This document shows, in pieces, positions 44,488 through 52,840 of a stretch of DNA of 64,000 nucleotides. The DNA comes from Chitinophagaceae bacterium. Lineage in GTDB: Bacteria; Bacteroidota; Bacteroidia; Chitinophagales; Chitinophagaceae. The translations under genes were made by a program, and so were the position numbers. The DNA lies in NCBI GenBank assembly GCA_016721085.1, contig JADKJI010000062.1, positions 1 to 64,000 on the forward strand. The letters run 5' to 3'. Under the pieces are notes generated by a model. That model did not search any database. It was not told where the DNA came from and saw only the letters and a list, made by a program, of their open reading frames with translations. How positions within the stretch are numbered: position 1 is the first letter of the stretch; every line of letters begins with the position of its first letter.

Positions 44488-44994
44488 ATGCAGGAGGAGC
44501 TGTATTTGAGGTTTTCTCCAAAAATGTACGCCGTATGCTTCCGATATGCTGCCAATGCTACAGATGCTCAGGACCTCTTGCAGGAAGGCTTTATAAAGGT
44601 TTACAGGAACCTTCACCGTTTTAGAGCAGAGGGTTCTTTTGAAGGATGGATACGCCGTGTGTTTGTGAATACGTCAATTGAACATTATCGCAAAAAGTCG
44701 ATCCAACTCAGCACTGTCAGTGAAAAGGAAGAAGCTACAATTGAAGATTCGGATATTTCCGCTTTAGACCAGATGGCTGAAAAGGATATACTCGCAATTA
44801 TTCAGGAATTATCGCCAGGATATAAAACAGTTTTCAACTTGTATGTGGTAGAAGGCTATTCGCATAAGGAAATAGGTGATATACTTGGAATCAGTGAGGG
44901 AACCAGTAAATCACAATTAGCCAGAGCGAAATCAATTTTGCAGAAAAAGATCGCCCAATACCTTTCAGATACACAAAAATCCTATACCCGGTAA
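44488..44994 (+). CDS. ECF-type RNA polymerase sigma factor
   Basis: 168 residues from the first ATG. Region 2 has YAANATDAQDLLQEGFIKVY and FEGWIRRVFVNTSIEHYRKK; region 4 has VVEGYSHKEIGDILGISEGT-SKSQLARAK. The conserved N-terminal stretch SDLIKGCIAGDRRMQEELYL begins upstream of this ATG in the same frame, but no ATG, GTG or TTG exists between the in-frame stop at 44380..44382 and 44488; only ATT, ATC, ATA and CTG (44416) are available. So either an unusual start codon or a loss of about 24 residues. Followed 9 bp later by its likely partner. Confidence 0.88.
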   Translation: MQEELYLRFSPKMYAVCFRYAANATDAQDLLQEGFIKVYRNLHRFRAEGSFEGWIRRVFVNTSIEHYRKKSIQLSTVSEKEEATIEDSDISALDQMAEKDILAIIQELSPGYKTVFNLYVVEGYSHKEIGDILGISEGTSKSQLARAKSILQKKIAQYLSDTQKSYTR

Positions 44995-45003
44995 ACAAAG
45001 GTT

Positions 45004-45903
45004 ATGTCAACAGTGCTACAAACTAAACTTCTCCGTCATGAAATGTCCCCACCAAAGGGCAACTGGGAAGCTATTGCAGCAAGGTTAGACACAGAGTACA
45101 ATTCACAAGATATAATTGTCAGTCAAAAGATTGACACCATTGAAGCAGCCCCACCTTCAGATGCCTGGAAAAACATTCTGCTATCTCTCGAAGAGAAGAA
45201 TACAACCCACACTCCTGCTAAAGTAATATCCATCAACTGGAAGCGATGGGCAGTAGCGGCAATAGTGATTGGTATAGCGAGTACTATGATTTTGCTGTAT
45301 AATTCTACAAAACCTTCAGATGAAGTAGTAACTACAAATTCAGGAACCATTGCTCCGGAAAAGAAAAACGATTCAAAGAATAACATTGCAACAGCACCAG
45401 TGACCCCTTCAAAAGTTCCGGTTATACCTGCTGTGACAAATAAAAATAATAACAAGACACTCACCGCTTCACTGGCAGAATCATTTAAAAGAAAACCTCA
45501 CCCCATACATTCCTCTTCTTCAGTGGAAGAGAATATCATTACTCCTGTTGATATTACAGAAACCGCAGCTGTAACAGCCCCATTATTACGCGATTCAAAA
45601 GGAAATGTAATTATGGATATGAATCTTCTAACCACAGGTTCCAGCAATTATATATCTGTTACGGGTCCTAACGGTGAACAAACACGTATATCCACCAAAT
45701 TCGCCAATTACCTGATGTACCTTAATAAGGATGGTGGTGACAATGAAGAATATATCGATTATCTTATACGCAACAGCAATTTTTGGAAAACAAGGTTTGA
45801 GCAGTGGAGAAACAAGATCCTGCAACAAGCAAGCTTTATCCCTAGCAGTACCAATTTCTTCGATATACTCGAACTCAAGGAACTCTTGAAGGATAATCAG
45901 TAA
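45004..45903 (+). CDS. Putative anti-sigma factor or sigma-linked membrane protein
   Basis: A 299-residue single-pass protein. Cytoplasmic N-terminus of about 77 residues with two similar short segments (PPKGNWEAIAARLD and PPSDAWKNILLSLE), one transmembrane helix (RWAVAAIVIGIASTMILLY, about residues 79-97), then a Ser/Thr/Pro/Lys-rich linker and a periplasmic part ending LELKELLKDNQ. Its position right behind an ECF sigma gene suggests it controls that sigma. No zinc HxxxCxxC motif is present, so it is not a classical ZAS anti-sigma. Confidence 0.6.
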   Translation: MSTVLQTKLLRHEMSPPKGNWEAIAARLDTEYNSQDIIVSQKIDTIEAAPPSDAWKNILLSLEEKNTTHTPAKVISINWKRWAVAAIVIGIASTMILLYNSTKPSDEVVTTNSGTIAPEKKNDSKNNIATAPVTPSKVPVIPAVTNKNNNKTLTASLAESFKRKPHPIHSSSSVEENIITPVDITETAAVTAPLLRDSKGNVIMDMNLLTTGSSNYISVTGPNGEQTRISTKFANYLMYLNKDGGDNEEYIDYLIRNSNFWKTRFEQWRNKILQQASFIPSSTNFFDILELKELLKDNQ

Positions 45904-45922
45904 TTTCCTTTTATTTTGTCCT

Positions 45923-46360
45923 ATGGCCAGAATAAAAATACCCCAACCTTCCCAATATACTTTTACTACATCACTTGTTGTACGCATCACTGATATCAAC
46001 TATGGTGGACATGCAGGTAATGATGCCATTCTTTCAATGATACATGAGGCCCGTATGCGTTTTCTGACGCATCATGGGTACAGTGAATTAGATATTGCTG
46101 GTGTTGGAATGATAATGGGTGATGTTGCCATTGAATTTAAAGGCGAATTATTTTATGGAGAAACGGTAAACATGCATGTAACTGCAGGAGAATTCAGCAG
46201 AGTGGGCTTTGACATCTTCTATAAATTCGAGAAAGAAACAGAAGGAAAAACACAAACCGTTGTTTTGGCAAAAACAGGAATGGTTTGTTTCAATTATTCT
46301 GAAAGAAAAGTAGTAAGTGTACCTGAGTCGGTTGTTTCAAAATTAATGGCTATTCCCTGA
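45923..46360 (+). CDS. Hotdog-fold acyl-CoA thioesterase (4HBT type)
   Basis: A 145-residue protein: VRITDINYGGHAGNDAILSM is the 4HBT catalytic block with Asp near the central helix, then IEFKGELFYGETVNMHVTAG and the closing strand VLAKTGMVCFNYSERK. Hydrolyses acyl-thioesters; chain-length preference unknown. Its end overlaps the convergent aroE end by 18 bp. Confidence 0.82.
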   Translation: MARIKIPQPSQYTFTTSLVVRITDINYGGHAGNDAILSMIHEARMRFLTHHGYSELDIAGVGMIMGDVAIEFKGELFYGETVNMHVTAGEFSRVGFDIFYKFEKETEGKTQTVVLAKTGMVCFNYSERKVVSVPESVVSKLMAIP

Positions 46361-47093
46361 GGCGGCGGACCAAATCTTCCAGCTTTCTTCCGCTTGTAGC
46401 ACCAACATCTCCATACCATTTTGAACTGTGGCACCCTGTTGTTCGCCTTTTTGCAGAAAGAGTGTCCTTTCCGGATTGTAGATAAGATCGAACAGACAAT
46501 GAGTGGGACCAATATTTTCGTAAGGAATTTGTGGGGCTTCCGTAATATGAGGAGCCATTCCCGTTGGTGTAGTATTGATTAGCAATTTCGTTTCCCTTAT
46601 AACTTCTGGCGAAACCTGTTCATAAGAATATTGGTGTACCCCTGGCTTTCTTGAAACCAGTTTAAATTCTATAGATAATTTTCGGAGAACATATTCAACA
46701 GCTTTTGCTGCTCCTCCAGTACCAAATACAAGTGCCTTGTTGGGCAAATTGGGAAATGAATTCAGTAGCGATTGCTCAAAGCCTATTACATCTGTATTAT
46801 GTCCAATCAATTTCCCATTCTCGATGCTGATACAATTACAGTCTCCGGTTTTTTTAACAACTGCAGATTTATCGTGGAGATAACCGGTTACTAAGTTCTT
46901 TGTATGGAATGGTTACATTTAATCCGACCAATTCAGGAACCCTCGCTAATAAAGCAGTGAGTTCTGTAATAGAGGCCAAAGGGTAGGTTTCATATTCATA
47001 TCCACTGATACCTTCCCTGATAAACTTTTCGGAAAAGTATTTCTTGGAGAAAGAATGCCCCAATGGATAACCTATGAGTCCTAATTTTTTCAA
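46343..47093 (-). pseudogene. aroE: Shikimate dehydrogenase, one frameshift
   Basis: Reduces 3-dehydroshikimate in aromatic amino acid synthesis. The N-terminal domain frame has KLGLIGYPLGHSFSKKYF and LVGLNVTIPYKE (substrate-binding Lys), then stops. The correct continuation VTGYLHDKSAVVKKTGDCNC, IGHNTDVIGFEQSL, VFGTGGAAKAVEYVL (NADP loop) is in another frame. One extra base near 46885..46897 explains the break; otherwise complete at about 249 residues. The start is TTG at 47093, overlapping the stop of the ComA-like gene by 4 bp (TTGA), a coupling arrangement. Essential in prototrophs, so check for a sequencing indel or a second copy. Confidence 0.8.
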
Positions 47094-47863
47094 TGTGATG
47101 AATCTTTTGAAAGGAAGAGATTGAAAGTATCGCCACGTAAGCCAATACGCATGGCTTCCATAGGTATCACTTCGGAAGGTGCAATATTGCCCAGGTTCAC
47201 ATTGCAACCAATCAATTCAATGAAATAAAGCTGTTGTGCTTTTTGCGGAGCCTCCCATATTATTTTCTCCTCTGGAATCTGGGTCAGGATTTCCTGCACC
47301 AGTCCTTCCCTTACTTCTCCACTACCCCTGTAAATACCAACATTACCTGCTTCACGAGCTTCAGCAATAACATAAGTAGCTCCTGCATTCAATTCAGCCC
47401 TCATCAGTTCAATCCACTTATACGGAGGGATGATATGGGTGGCATCTTTACTACCTACTTCACTTAATACAGTACCGTGTTTGGTGAGTTTCTCTATATA
47501 ACCACATTTTTCAGCATGTGGTATGGTTATGGAGCCATCGCTCACTTCCATATGGCTAACGCCAAAGTCGCGGCATACTTCAATATAATCTTCCACCTGA
47601 TTACGAACCAGGAAGGCTTCAAACAAGGTGCCACCGAAATAGATGGGCATTCCATAAGAACGATAAACATCCAGTTTCTCACGCAGGTTTGGAGTAACGA
47701 AGGATGTTCCGAATCCTAGTTTTACGATATCTACATGCGGACCAGCCACACTAAGGAATTGATGAACTTCTGGAATACTTAATCCTTTATCCATCACCAT
47801 GGTGATGCCACTTGTACGGGGTTTCTTATGACGCTCAGGAATCTGTGAAAGATTAAAATTCAT
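47090..47863 (-). CDS. Phosphosulfolactate synthase (ComA) homologue
   Basis: ComA enzymes add sulfite to phosphoenolpyruvate, first step to sulfolactate, coenzyme M or cysteate. 257 residues from the ATG at 47863 (MNFNLSQIPERHKKPRTSGI). TIM-barrel landmarks: TMVMDKGLSIPEVHQFLSVA, VDIVKLGFGTSFVTPN, IYFGGTLFEAF, MEVSDGSITIPHAEKCGYIE, YVIAEAREAGNVGIYRGSGE and IWEAPQKAQQLYFIELIGCN. This follows the family well. In a Bacteroidota host a link to sulfonolipid (capnine-type) precursors is plausible. Translationally coupled to aroE. Confidence 0.85.
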   Translation of the reverse strand: MNFNLSQIPERHKKPRTSGITMVMDKGLSIPEVHQFLSVAGPHVDIVKLGFGTSFVTPNLREKLDVYRSYGMPIYFGGTLFEAFLVRNQVEDYIEVCRDFGVSHMEVSDGSITIPHAEKCGYIEKLTKHGTVLSEVGSKDATHIIPPYKWIELMRAELNAGATYVIAEAREAGNVGIYRGSGEVREGLVQEILTQIPEEKIIWEAPQKAQQLYFIELIGCNVNLGNIAPSEVIPMEAMRIGLRGDTFNLFLSKDSSH

Positions 47864-47893
47864 GCTGATAGCTTTAACCAATTAAAAGATGCG

Positions 47894-47901
47894 CAAAAAT
47901 A
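47894..47901 (-). promoter_or_regulatory. -7 box for comA-aroE
   Basis: Minus strand TATTTTTG fits TAnnTTTG, 31 bases before the ATG at 47863. No clear upstream TTTG at 19-bp spacing. Confidence 0.45.
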
Positions 47902-47948
47902 CGGACAAATTATCTGCCTTTTGTTGATAAGAATCAACCAATCCTGAA

Positions 47949-49369
47949 TCAGATGGATCGGTTACGTTTATACCGTGCAACAATATCCACTACAAGCGGA
48001 TTTCTTAGCAAGGCTGGATTCAGGTCCAATAATTTCTTAAGTAAGCGGGGGGCTTTCTGCATCGCTTTTTCCAATTGCAGTAAGGCCTCTTTTGATTTTC
48101 CCAAGGCAAAATATATTGCGGTGCTGTAGAAGGAGAATACAGGTTTATCGTCAGTCATTTTTCCTGCAGCAATTACTTGCTCCAATGCTTCTTCATAAAA
48201 CTCTCCATGATAAAGGCAACGTATCAGGGCTTCCCAACCGGCTACGTTTCGCGGCCTGTTGCGAACCACTTGCGAAAAATACTGGATGGCTTCCTTATGC
48301 TGGCCTAGCTGCATCTTACACTCTCCCATTGCCAGATTATATTCGGGCTGAAGGCGGTGAATCTGCAATGCTGTTTCCAGATGTTTGATGGCAGCTGTCC
48401 ACTGCTGCTCATTCACATAGGTACAAGCTACCTTATAATGGAGTTTACTGTCTTCTTGATTTAGATGCGAAGCCTTCCTGTAATAAAACCTTGCTTGCGC
48501 AAAATTCTTCATACGGTCATAGCAATGACCGATGGCTTCATAAATCACATCTTCCGGACGGGAGAGTTCCAATACTTTTCAAGGGCTTCTACGGCATCCC
48601 GGTATTTTCTCATCCTGATATAGGCATCACCCATATTCCGGTATGCATAATCGAATTTCTCGTCGATGGCCACTGCATACTTATAAGCGTCCACAGATTT
48701 TTCGTAGAGTTTCAATCCCTGGAAAGCAGCAGCAAGGTTAAACCATGCCAGTTCCGAATAAGGATACTCTTCAATTATCTGTTGGTGTAATGCTATACTA
48801 TCTTCATTCCTTCCTGTAAAATCTGTCCAGAAACATATTTTATATAATGCTTCTTCATTGGTTGGGTCCTGTTCAAGAATGAGTTTAAGGCAGTCGAATA
48901 TTTTATCGAACTCTTCATAATCATCATAAACATCTGCGAGTTCGAATAGTAGTTCAAGTCTTTCTTCTCCATCAAAATGTTGCAAGGCGTTTTCTAGCAG
49001 CACAACAGCTTTCTCCTGTTGGTCCAATGCCAGATAAACATCGGTCTTTAGTATATAGAGATTGATATCGTTGCTATCCAGTAGTTCTACATGTTCCAGA
49101 ATTTCGAGGGCTTCATGATATCTTCGGGTAGCAATCATGAGGTCGGCCTTCTTTATTAAGAGGGAAGAGGAATAGGGAAACTGTTCGGCACCCAATTCTG
49201 CTGCTTCAAGGGCCTGGGTAACATCTTCTATATCATCAAAATAGTCGATGATTTTTTCAAACGATTCTTCGTCCAGAAAGCGATGGCTTCGGCCGGCACG
49301 GAGATGCTGAAACTGTTTGATAAGTTCCTTTATATCTTCTTTATCCTGATGGGATGAGTTTTCTTTCAT
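47949..49369 (-). pseudogene. TPR-repeat protein, one frameshift
   Basis: About 470 residues of tetratricopeptide repeats when two frames are joined. The first (from MKENSSHQDKEDIKELIKQF) runs through ALEILEHVELLDSNDINLYI, NMGDAYIRMRKYRDAVEALE and then goes wrong; the second continues VLELSRPEDVIYEAIGHCYD, QARFYYRKASHLNQED, EYNLAMGECKMQLGQHKEAI and ends DIVARYKRNRSI. Loss of one base near 48570..48583 (GAA-AA-GTA) explains it. No signal peptide; cytoplasmic scaffold of unknown role. Very well preserved otherwise. Confidence 0.8.
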
Positions 49370-49668
49370 TGAACGGTAGGTTATTGTAATATACCCCTCA
49401 CTCCTAAAACCCGCAAGTTTTATTTATTAACGCCTGTTGAAAAAAAGCGAAAAAAGCTGTTGAATGCCAACCTTTTACCTTTTTCTTGCGTAAAATGAGC
49501 TAAATCGCGGGCAAATATTCCATCTATTTCTATGGAATCTGTAACAAAATACCATCTCAATCGTTAAGAGAATACTAAGGTTTGGGACAAGCGGTTTCAA
49601 ATTTCTAAAATAAAAGCTATATTTTCGCTCAGATTATGCAGGCAAATTTTACTCTAAATTTTAACCAC
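49370..49668. other. AT-rich intergenic region
   Basis: Nothing recognisable except a possible weak promoter TATATTTT at about 49618 ahead of the small secreted protein. No repeat words. Confidence 0.3.
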
Positions 49669-50001
49669 ATGCTTAAAAAAACCATCGTATGTATGGCACT
49701 GATTGGTGTTGTGGCGCTTGCATCTGCCAGTAGTGGCGGCGGAGATAAGAAAAAAGCTGCCACCGTTCCAAGTATTGCTGCTCTCAAAACTACCCCTGGA
49801 TATTCTTTAAGGGCAGGTCGCAGCTATAACAATGCATTAAGCCTTAGGAAGCAAAGCAATTTTGCTCAATCAAATACGATACTTACCTATCGTAAAGGCA
49901 ATAGCATCTATATTCTTCCAACGACCAGTAAATTGCAAAAACCAGCTGCTGTTCGCACCAACTTGAATTTGCTGAACCTTAAGATGAATTTGCGTAAATA
50001 A
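49669..50001 (+). CDS. Small secreted protein of unknown function
   Basis: A 110-residue protein from the ATG at 49669: signal peptide MLKKTIVCMALIGVVALASA, then SSGGGDKKKAA, a basic region with TPGYSLRAGRSYNNALSLRK, and the end NLLNLKMNLRK. No Cys in the mature part, high in Lys/Arg/Ser/Asn. Start chosen because the 11 residues added by the upstream ATG (49636) would precede the signal sequence. Family not recognised; not obviously a lipoprotein. Converges on the next gene with a 10-bp gap. Confidence 0.5.
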   Translation: MLKKTIVCMALIGVVALASASSGGGDKKKAATVPSIAALKTTPGYSLRAGRSYNNALSLRKQSNFAQSNTILTYRKGNSIYILPTTSKLQKPAAVRTNLNLLNLKMNLRK

Positions 50002-50011
50002 TTTTCCTTTC

Positions 50012-50671
50012 TTAGTTGGAATTTGTCTTCTTACTTTCTTCGTAAGTAAGTTCTCTGTATCCTGATTTTGGGATATCAAATCTTGAAACCGGAATCGGGT
50101 TAAGATTGATTTTAGACAGTGTGTATTTGATCTTCAATTTTCCCTGCACCAACTCCCATTCTAGCGGGAGCCCATTCAGGTTTTTAAACATATAGTCATA
50201 TTCCCTGTTCTCGGGTATGATATCTGAAGTATAATAAACCACAAAGGTGCTACCATCTTTCATAGTTGCAGTAGCTTTTGTACACTTGTATCCGGCAATC
50301 ACTTTTGACTCTGTAGTGTTGGAAAATACGATACCATCATATTTCCTGTTTTTTTCTGCCCAGTTTTCTGCGGTCATACGTATCAGTAATTTCTGACCGC
50401 TTACTTCACGAAGGGCTACAGCAGATCCTGTTTTTGCATCGTGTATAATTGCCGAAGAGAATAAAGCACTAGTCATTTCACTACGGCTCATATTACCCTT
50501 TATATAAACCGTAGTAACAGATCCGTCGAAAGCATCAGCCATCTTAGGTTCTGCTGAGCCTGTCGATATCTGTGTATCGTAACTCAGCATCAGTTCAGAT
50601 ACTTTACGCTGAGCAGTAACTGTTGTGGCAGTTACCAAAAGAAAAACGAAAAGTAATAATGGCTGTTTCAT
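50012..50671 (-). CDS. Secreted GLPGLI/DUF4412-like protein
   Basis: A 219-residue exported protein with signal peptide MKQPLLLFVFLLVTATTVTA. The mature part has SRSEMTSALFSSAIIHDA, SKVIAGYKCTKATATMKDGS, FVVYYTSDIIPENREYDYMF and LNGLPLEWEL, the I-x-GYxCxKA and GLPLEW pattern of Bacteroidota GLPGLI/DUF4412-type periplasmic proteins. Exact family is uncertain; function unknown. Confidence 0.65.
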   Translation of the reverse strand: MKQPLLLFVFLLVTATTVTAQRKVSELMLSYDTQISTGSAEPKMADAFDGSVTTVYIKGNMSRSEMTSALFSSAIIHDAKTGSAVALREVSGQKLLIRMTAENWAEKNRKYDGIVFSNTTESKVIAGYKCTKATATMKDGSTFVVYYTSDIIPENREYDYMFKNLNGLPLEWELVQGKLKIKYTLSKINLNPIPVSRFDIPKSGYRELTYEESKKTNSN

Positions 50672-50740
50672 GTTATAATTGTCTCCACTTATATTATTAA
50701 AAGACGTGCCAGATTCTCAATAAGGTTGTCTAAAATAACA

Positions 50741-50778
50741 AAGACCTGCCAGATTTAAGAGTCTGACAGGTCTTTTTA
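50741..50778. terminator. Terminator after yidC
   Basis: AGACCTGCCAGA - TTTAAGAG - TCTGACAGGTCT with TTTTTATA on the plus side and TTTGTTATTTT on the minus side: 12-bp stem with one mismatch, 22 bases past the yidC stop. A partial copy (AAGACGTGCCAGATT) lies at 50701. Confidence 0.85.
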
Positions 50779-50800
50779 TATAAATACTTTAACAGAATAC

Positions 50801-52630
50801 CTATTTCTTGCCCGGCTTGTTACGGGTGTCTTGAAGTTTCTTCTGGTTTTCCTGTATCTCTTCCATTTTAAGGGCAAACTTCGACTTGGTCTTAGGTTTC
50901 TTCCTGTTGGCATCGATCTTAGCCAAAATCTTGTCGTGATCAATGATATAATTCTGGATTACCCATTGTAATATCAATGTTATGACGTTTGAAACGGTAT
51001 AATACCAGGTAAGAGCCGAAGGCAAGCCATTGAAGATAAACAGGAGGATGAAAGGGAATATATATGGCATATACTTCAGTGCAGGATTACCCTGATCTGG
51101 AGTCATGTTTGTATTATATAATGAAATCAGGAAGCTTGTAGCTGCAGCTGTAAGTGTGAACAAGCTTAAGTGATTTCCTAATCCCCAAACATTGATCGGG
51201 AAAGTAACTATAGAGTCGTAAGAAGCGAGGTTATGCGACCATAAGAATTCCTGACCTCTAAGTGCAATATTGGAGTTAAAGAAGCTATATAAAGCAAAGA
51301 AGATAGGAATTTGCAGTAAGGCTGGAATACATCCACCTAAAGGATTCACACCTGCTTCCCTGAAAAGTTTCATCTGCTCCATACCGATCTGTTGCTGGTC
51401 GCCACCTAATCGTTCTTTCATCTTATCAATCTCAGGCTTCAGCGCTTTCATTTTGGCACCACTCAGGTAACTGGTGTATACCAATGGTGATGTTGCCAAT
51501 CGGATGAATATGGTAAGAAATGCGATCACCAATCCAAAACTCAGGATAAAGCTTTTGAAGAAATTGAAAACCGGCATTACAATTAACCTGTTGATAGGAC
51601 GCACAAAAGCATACATATCACGTCCGAGGTTAATGATTTCATCCATATCAACCACCGGCAATTTCTTCAGGATATTATAGTCACTAGGACCAAAGTACAA
51701 TTGCATTGGGAAACTGGCGGTAGCACCCAATGGCAATTTAGACTGAAGATTAGTAGTTACATTGGCAATCTTGGTAGAATCGGCTGTTTCCCTGATAAAC
51801 TTAATGTCACCAGTACCAAAACTTTGCTTTGCAATTAAAGTGACATTAAAAAACTGTTGCGCCACACTCACCCATTGCACTTGCTTTTCAAATTTCTTTT
51901 CGCTCTTGGTTTGGATATAATCAAAATCGCTGTTCTCTAAGAAACAGATATTGGTCTGCTGACTTTCGTATTGTCTATCGCTTTCGTGCGGTATAGGTTG
52001 TGACTGCCAGGTTAAATTGAAAGCACCCTGAGTAAACAATTTGTCTGCACCAGTAAAGCGTGGTGTCCAGTCAATAAGATAATCGTGGTTTCTGATTACG
52101 AAACTATGACTTACAACTTCTCCACTTGTGCCTGTAGCGGAGAATGTAATTGTCTGGCTGCTATCTGCATTTTTCTCAATAGTACCTTCAGAAAAGTAAA
52201 GGTCAGTGATGGAAGCGGACTGATTAGCGCCTGTATTAACAGTATAAGATATCTTATCGAAAGCCGAACCTGCCATGGTAACCTGTTTACCATTGGGAGA
52301 CTTATAGTTTTTCAGCTCCACCATTTTGGGCTGTCCGCCTTTATTGGTGAATGTCACTTTCAACAAGTCGTTTTCAGCAACCAGTAATTTTTCAACACCT
52401 ACTTTTTTAAAGCCATTGGCAGCAGTATCGATAATTACCACTTGAGTCTTACTGGTATCTGAAGCAAGCGCCACAGAATCCTTGTATTTTTTCACCAGGG
52501 CAATGGAGTCTTCTTTCTTTTGATTGACAGCTTGTAATTCCTGGCTATTTCTGGTAGAAACAAAAAGGTAAACAAAAAGCAGAACGGCCAGCAGCACAAA
52601 GCCCATTACCGTATTACGGTCCATATTCAT
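50801..52630 (-). CDS. yidC: Membrane protein insertase YidC
   Basis: Inserts and folds inner-membrane proteins, alone or with SecYEG. 609 residues. First membrane helix VMGFVLLAVLLFVYLFVS; a large periplasmic beta domain (about residues 60-350); the insertase core with FGLVIAFLTIFIRLATSPLV, MKLFREAGVNPLGGCIPALL, QIPIFFALYSFFNSNI and further helices; a Lys-rich tail for ribosome contact (LAKIDANRKKPKTKSKFALK). Complete and normal for the Bacteroidota/proteobacterial type. Confidence 0.95.
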   Translation of the reverse strand: MNMDRNTVMGFVLLAVLLFVYLFVSTRNSQELQAVNQKKEDSIALVKKYKDSVALASDTSKTQVVIIDTAANGFKKVGVEKLLVAENDLLKVTFTNKGGQPKMVELKNYKSPNGKQVTMAGSAFDKISYTVNTGANQSASITDLYFSEGTIEKNADSSQTITFSATGTSGEVVSHSFVIRNHDYLIDWTPRFTGADKLFTQGAFNLTWQSQPIPHESDRQYESQQTNICFLENSDFDYIQTKSEKKFEKQVQWVSVAQQFFNVTLIAKQSFGTGDIKFIRETADSTKIANVTTNLQSKLPLGATASFPMQLYFGPSDYNILKKLPVVDMDEIINLGRDMYAFVRPINRLIVMPVFNFFKSFILSFGLVIAFLTIFIRLATSPLVYTSYLSGAKMKALKPEIDKMKERLGGDQQQIGMEQMKLFREAGVNPLGGCIPALLQIPIFFALYSFFNSNIALRGQEFLWSHNLASYDSIVTFPINVWGLGNHLSLFTLTAAATSFLISLYNTNMTPDQGNPALKYMPYIFPFILLFIFNGLPSALTWYYTVSNVITLILQWVIQNYIIDHDKILAKIDANRKKPKTKSKFALKMEEIQENQKKLQDTRNKPGKK

Positions 52631-52651
52631 TTGCTAAAATTTAAAGAGGTG

Positions 52652-52659
52652 CAAAGATA
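52652..52659 (-). promoter_or_regulatory. -7 box for yidC
   Basis: Minus strand TATCTTTG matches TAnnTTTG, 21 bases before the yidC ATG. The expected upstream element falls in the AGTCGGG word array, so the repeat may have replaced it. Confidence 0.5.
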
Positions 52660-52671
52660 GGGGATTGGGAT

Positions 52672-52838
52672 TGAGTCGGGAGGGTTTAGTCGGTAGGCTG
52701 TAAGTCGGTAGTCTATAGTCTGAAGTCGGTAGTCGGGAGTCAGGAGTCGGGCAACCAAGTTATGAGTAATAAGTTGTAAGTAATAAGTTTGGGTCTACAG
52801 TCTTGAACTCCAACTTATTACTTACAACTTAAAACTTC
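52672..52838. repeat. AGTCGGG tandem words and AAGTTGTAAG palindrome between pyrG and yidC
   Basis: 52672..52752 is an imperfect tandem of AGTCGGG/AGTCGGT/AGTCTAT words. 52771..52789 (AAGTTGTAAGTAATAAGTT) and 52812..52830 are a perfect 19-bp inverted repeat, the arms themselves built from AAGTAATA-type words. Similar words are at 5290, 6692, 10482 and 25129. Confidence 0.85.
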
Positions 52839-52840
52839 TC

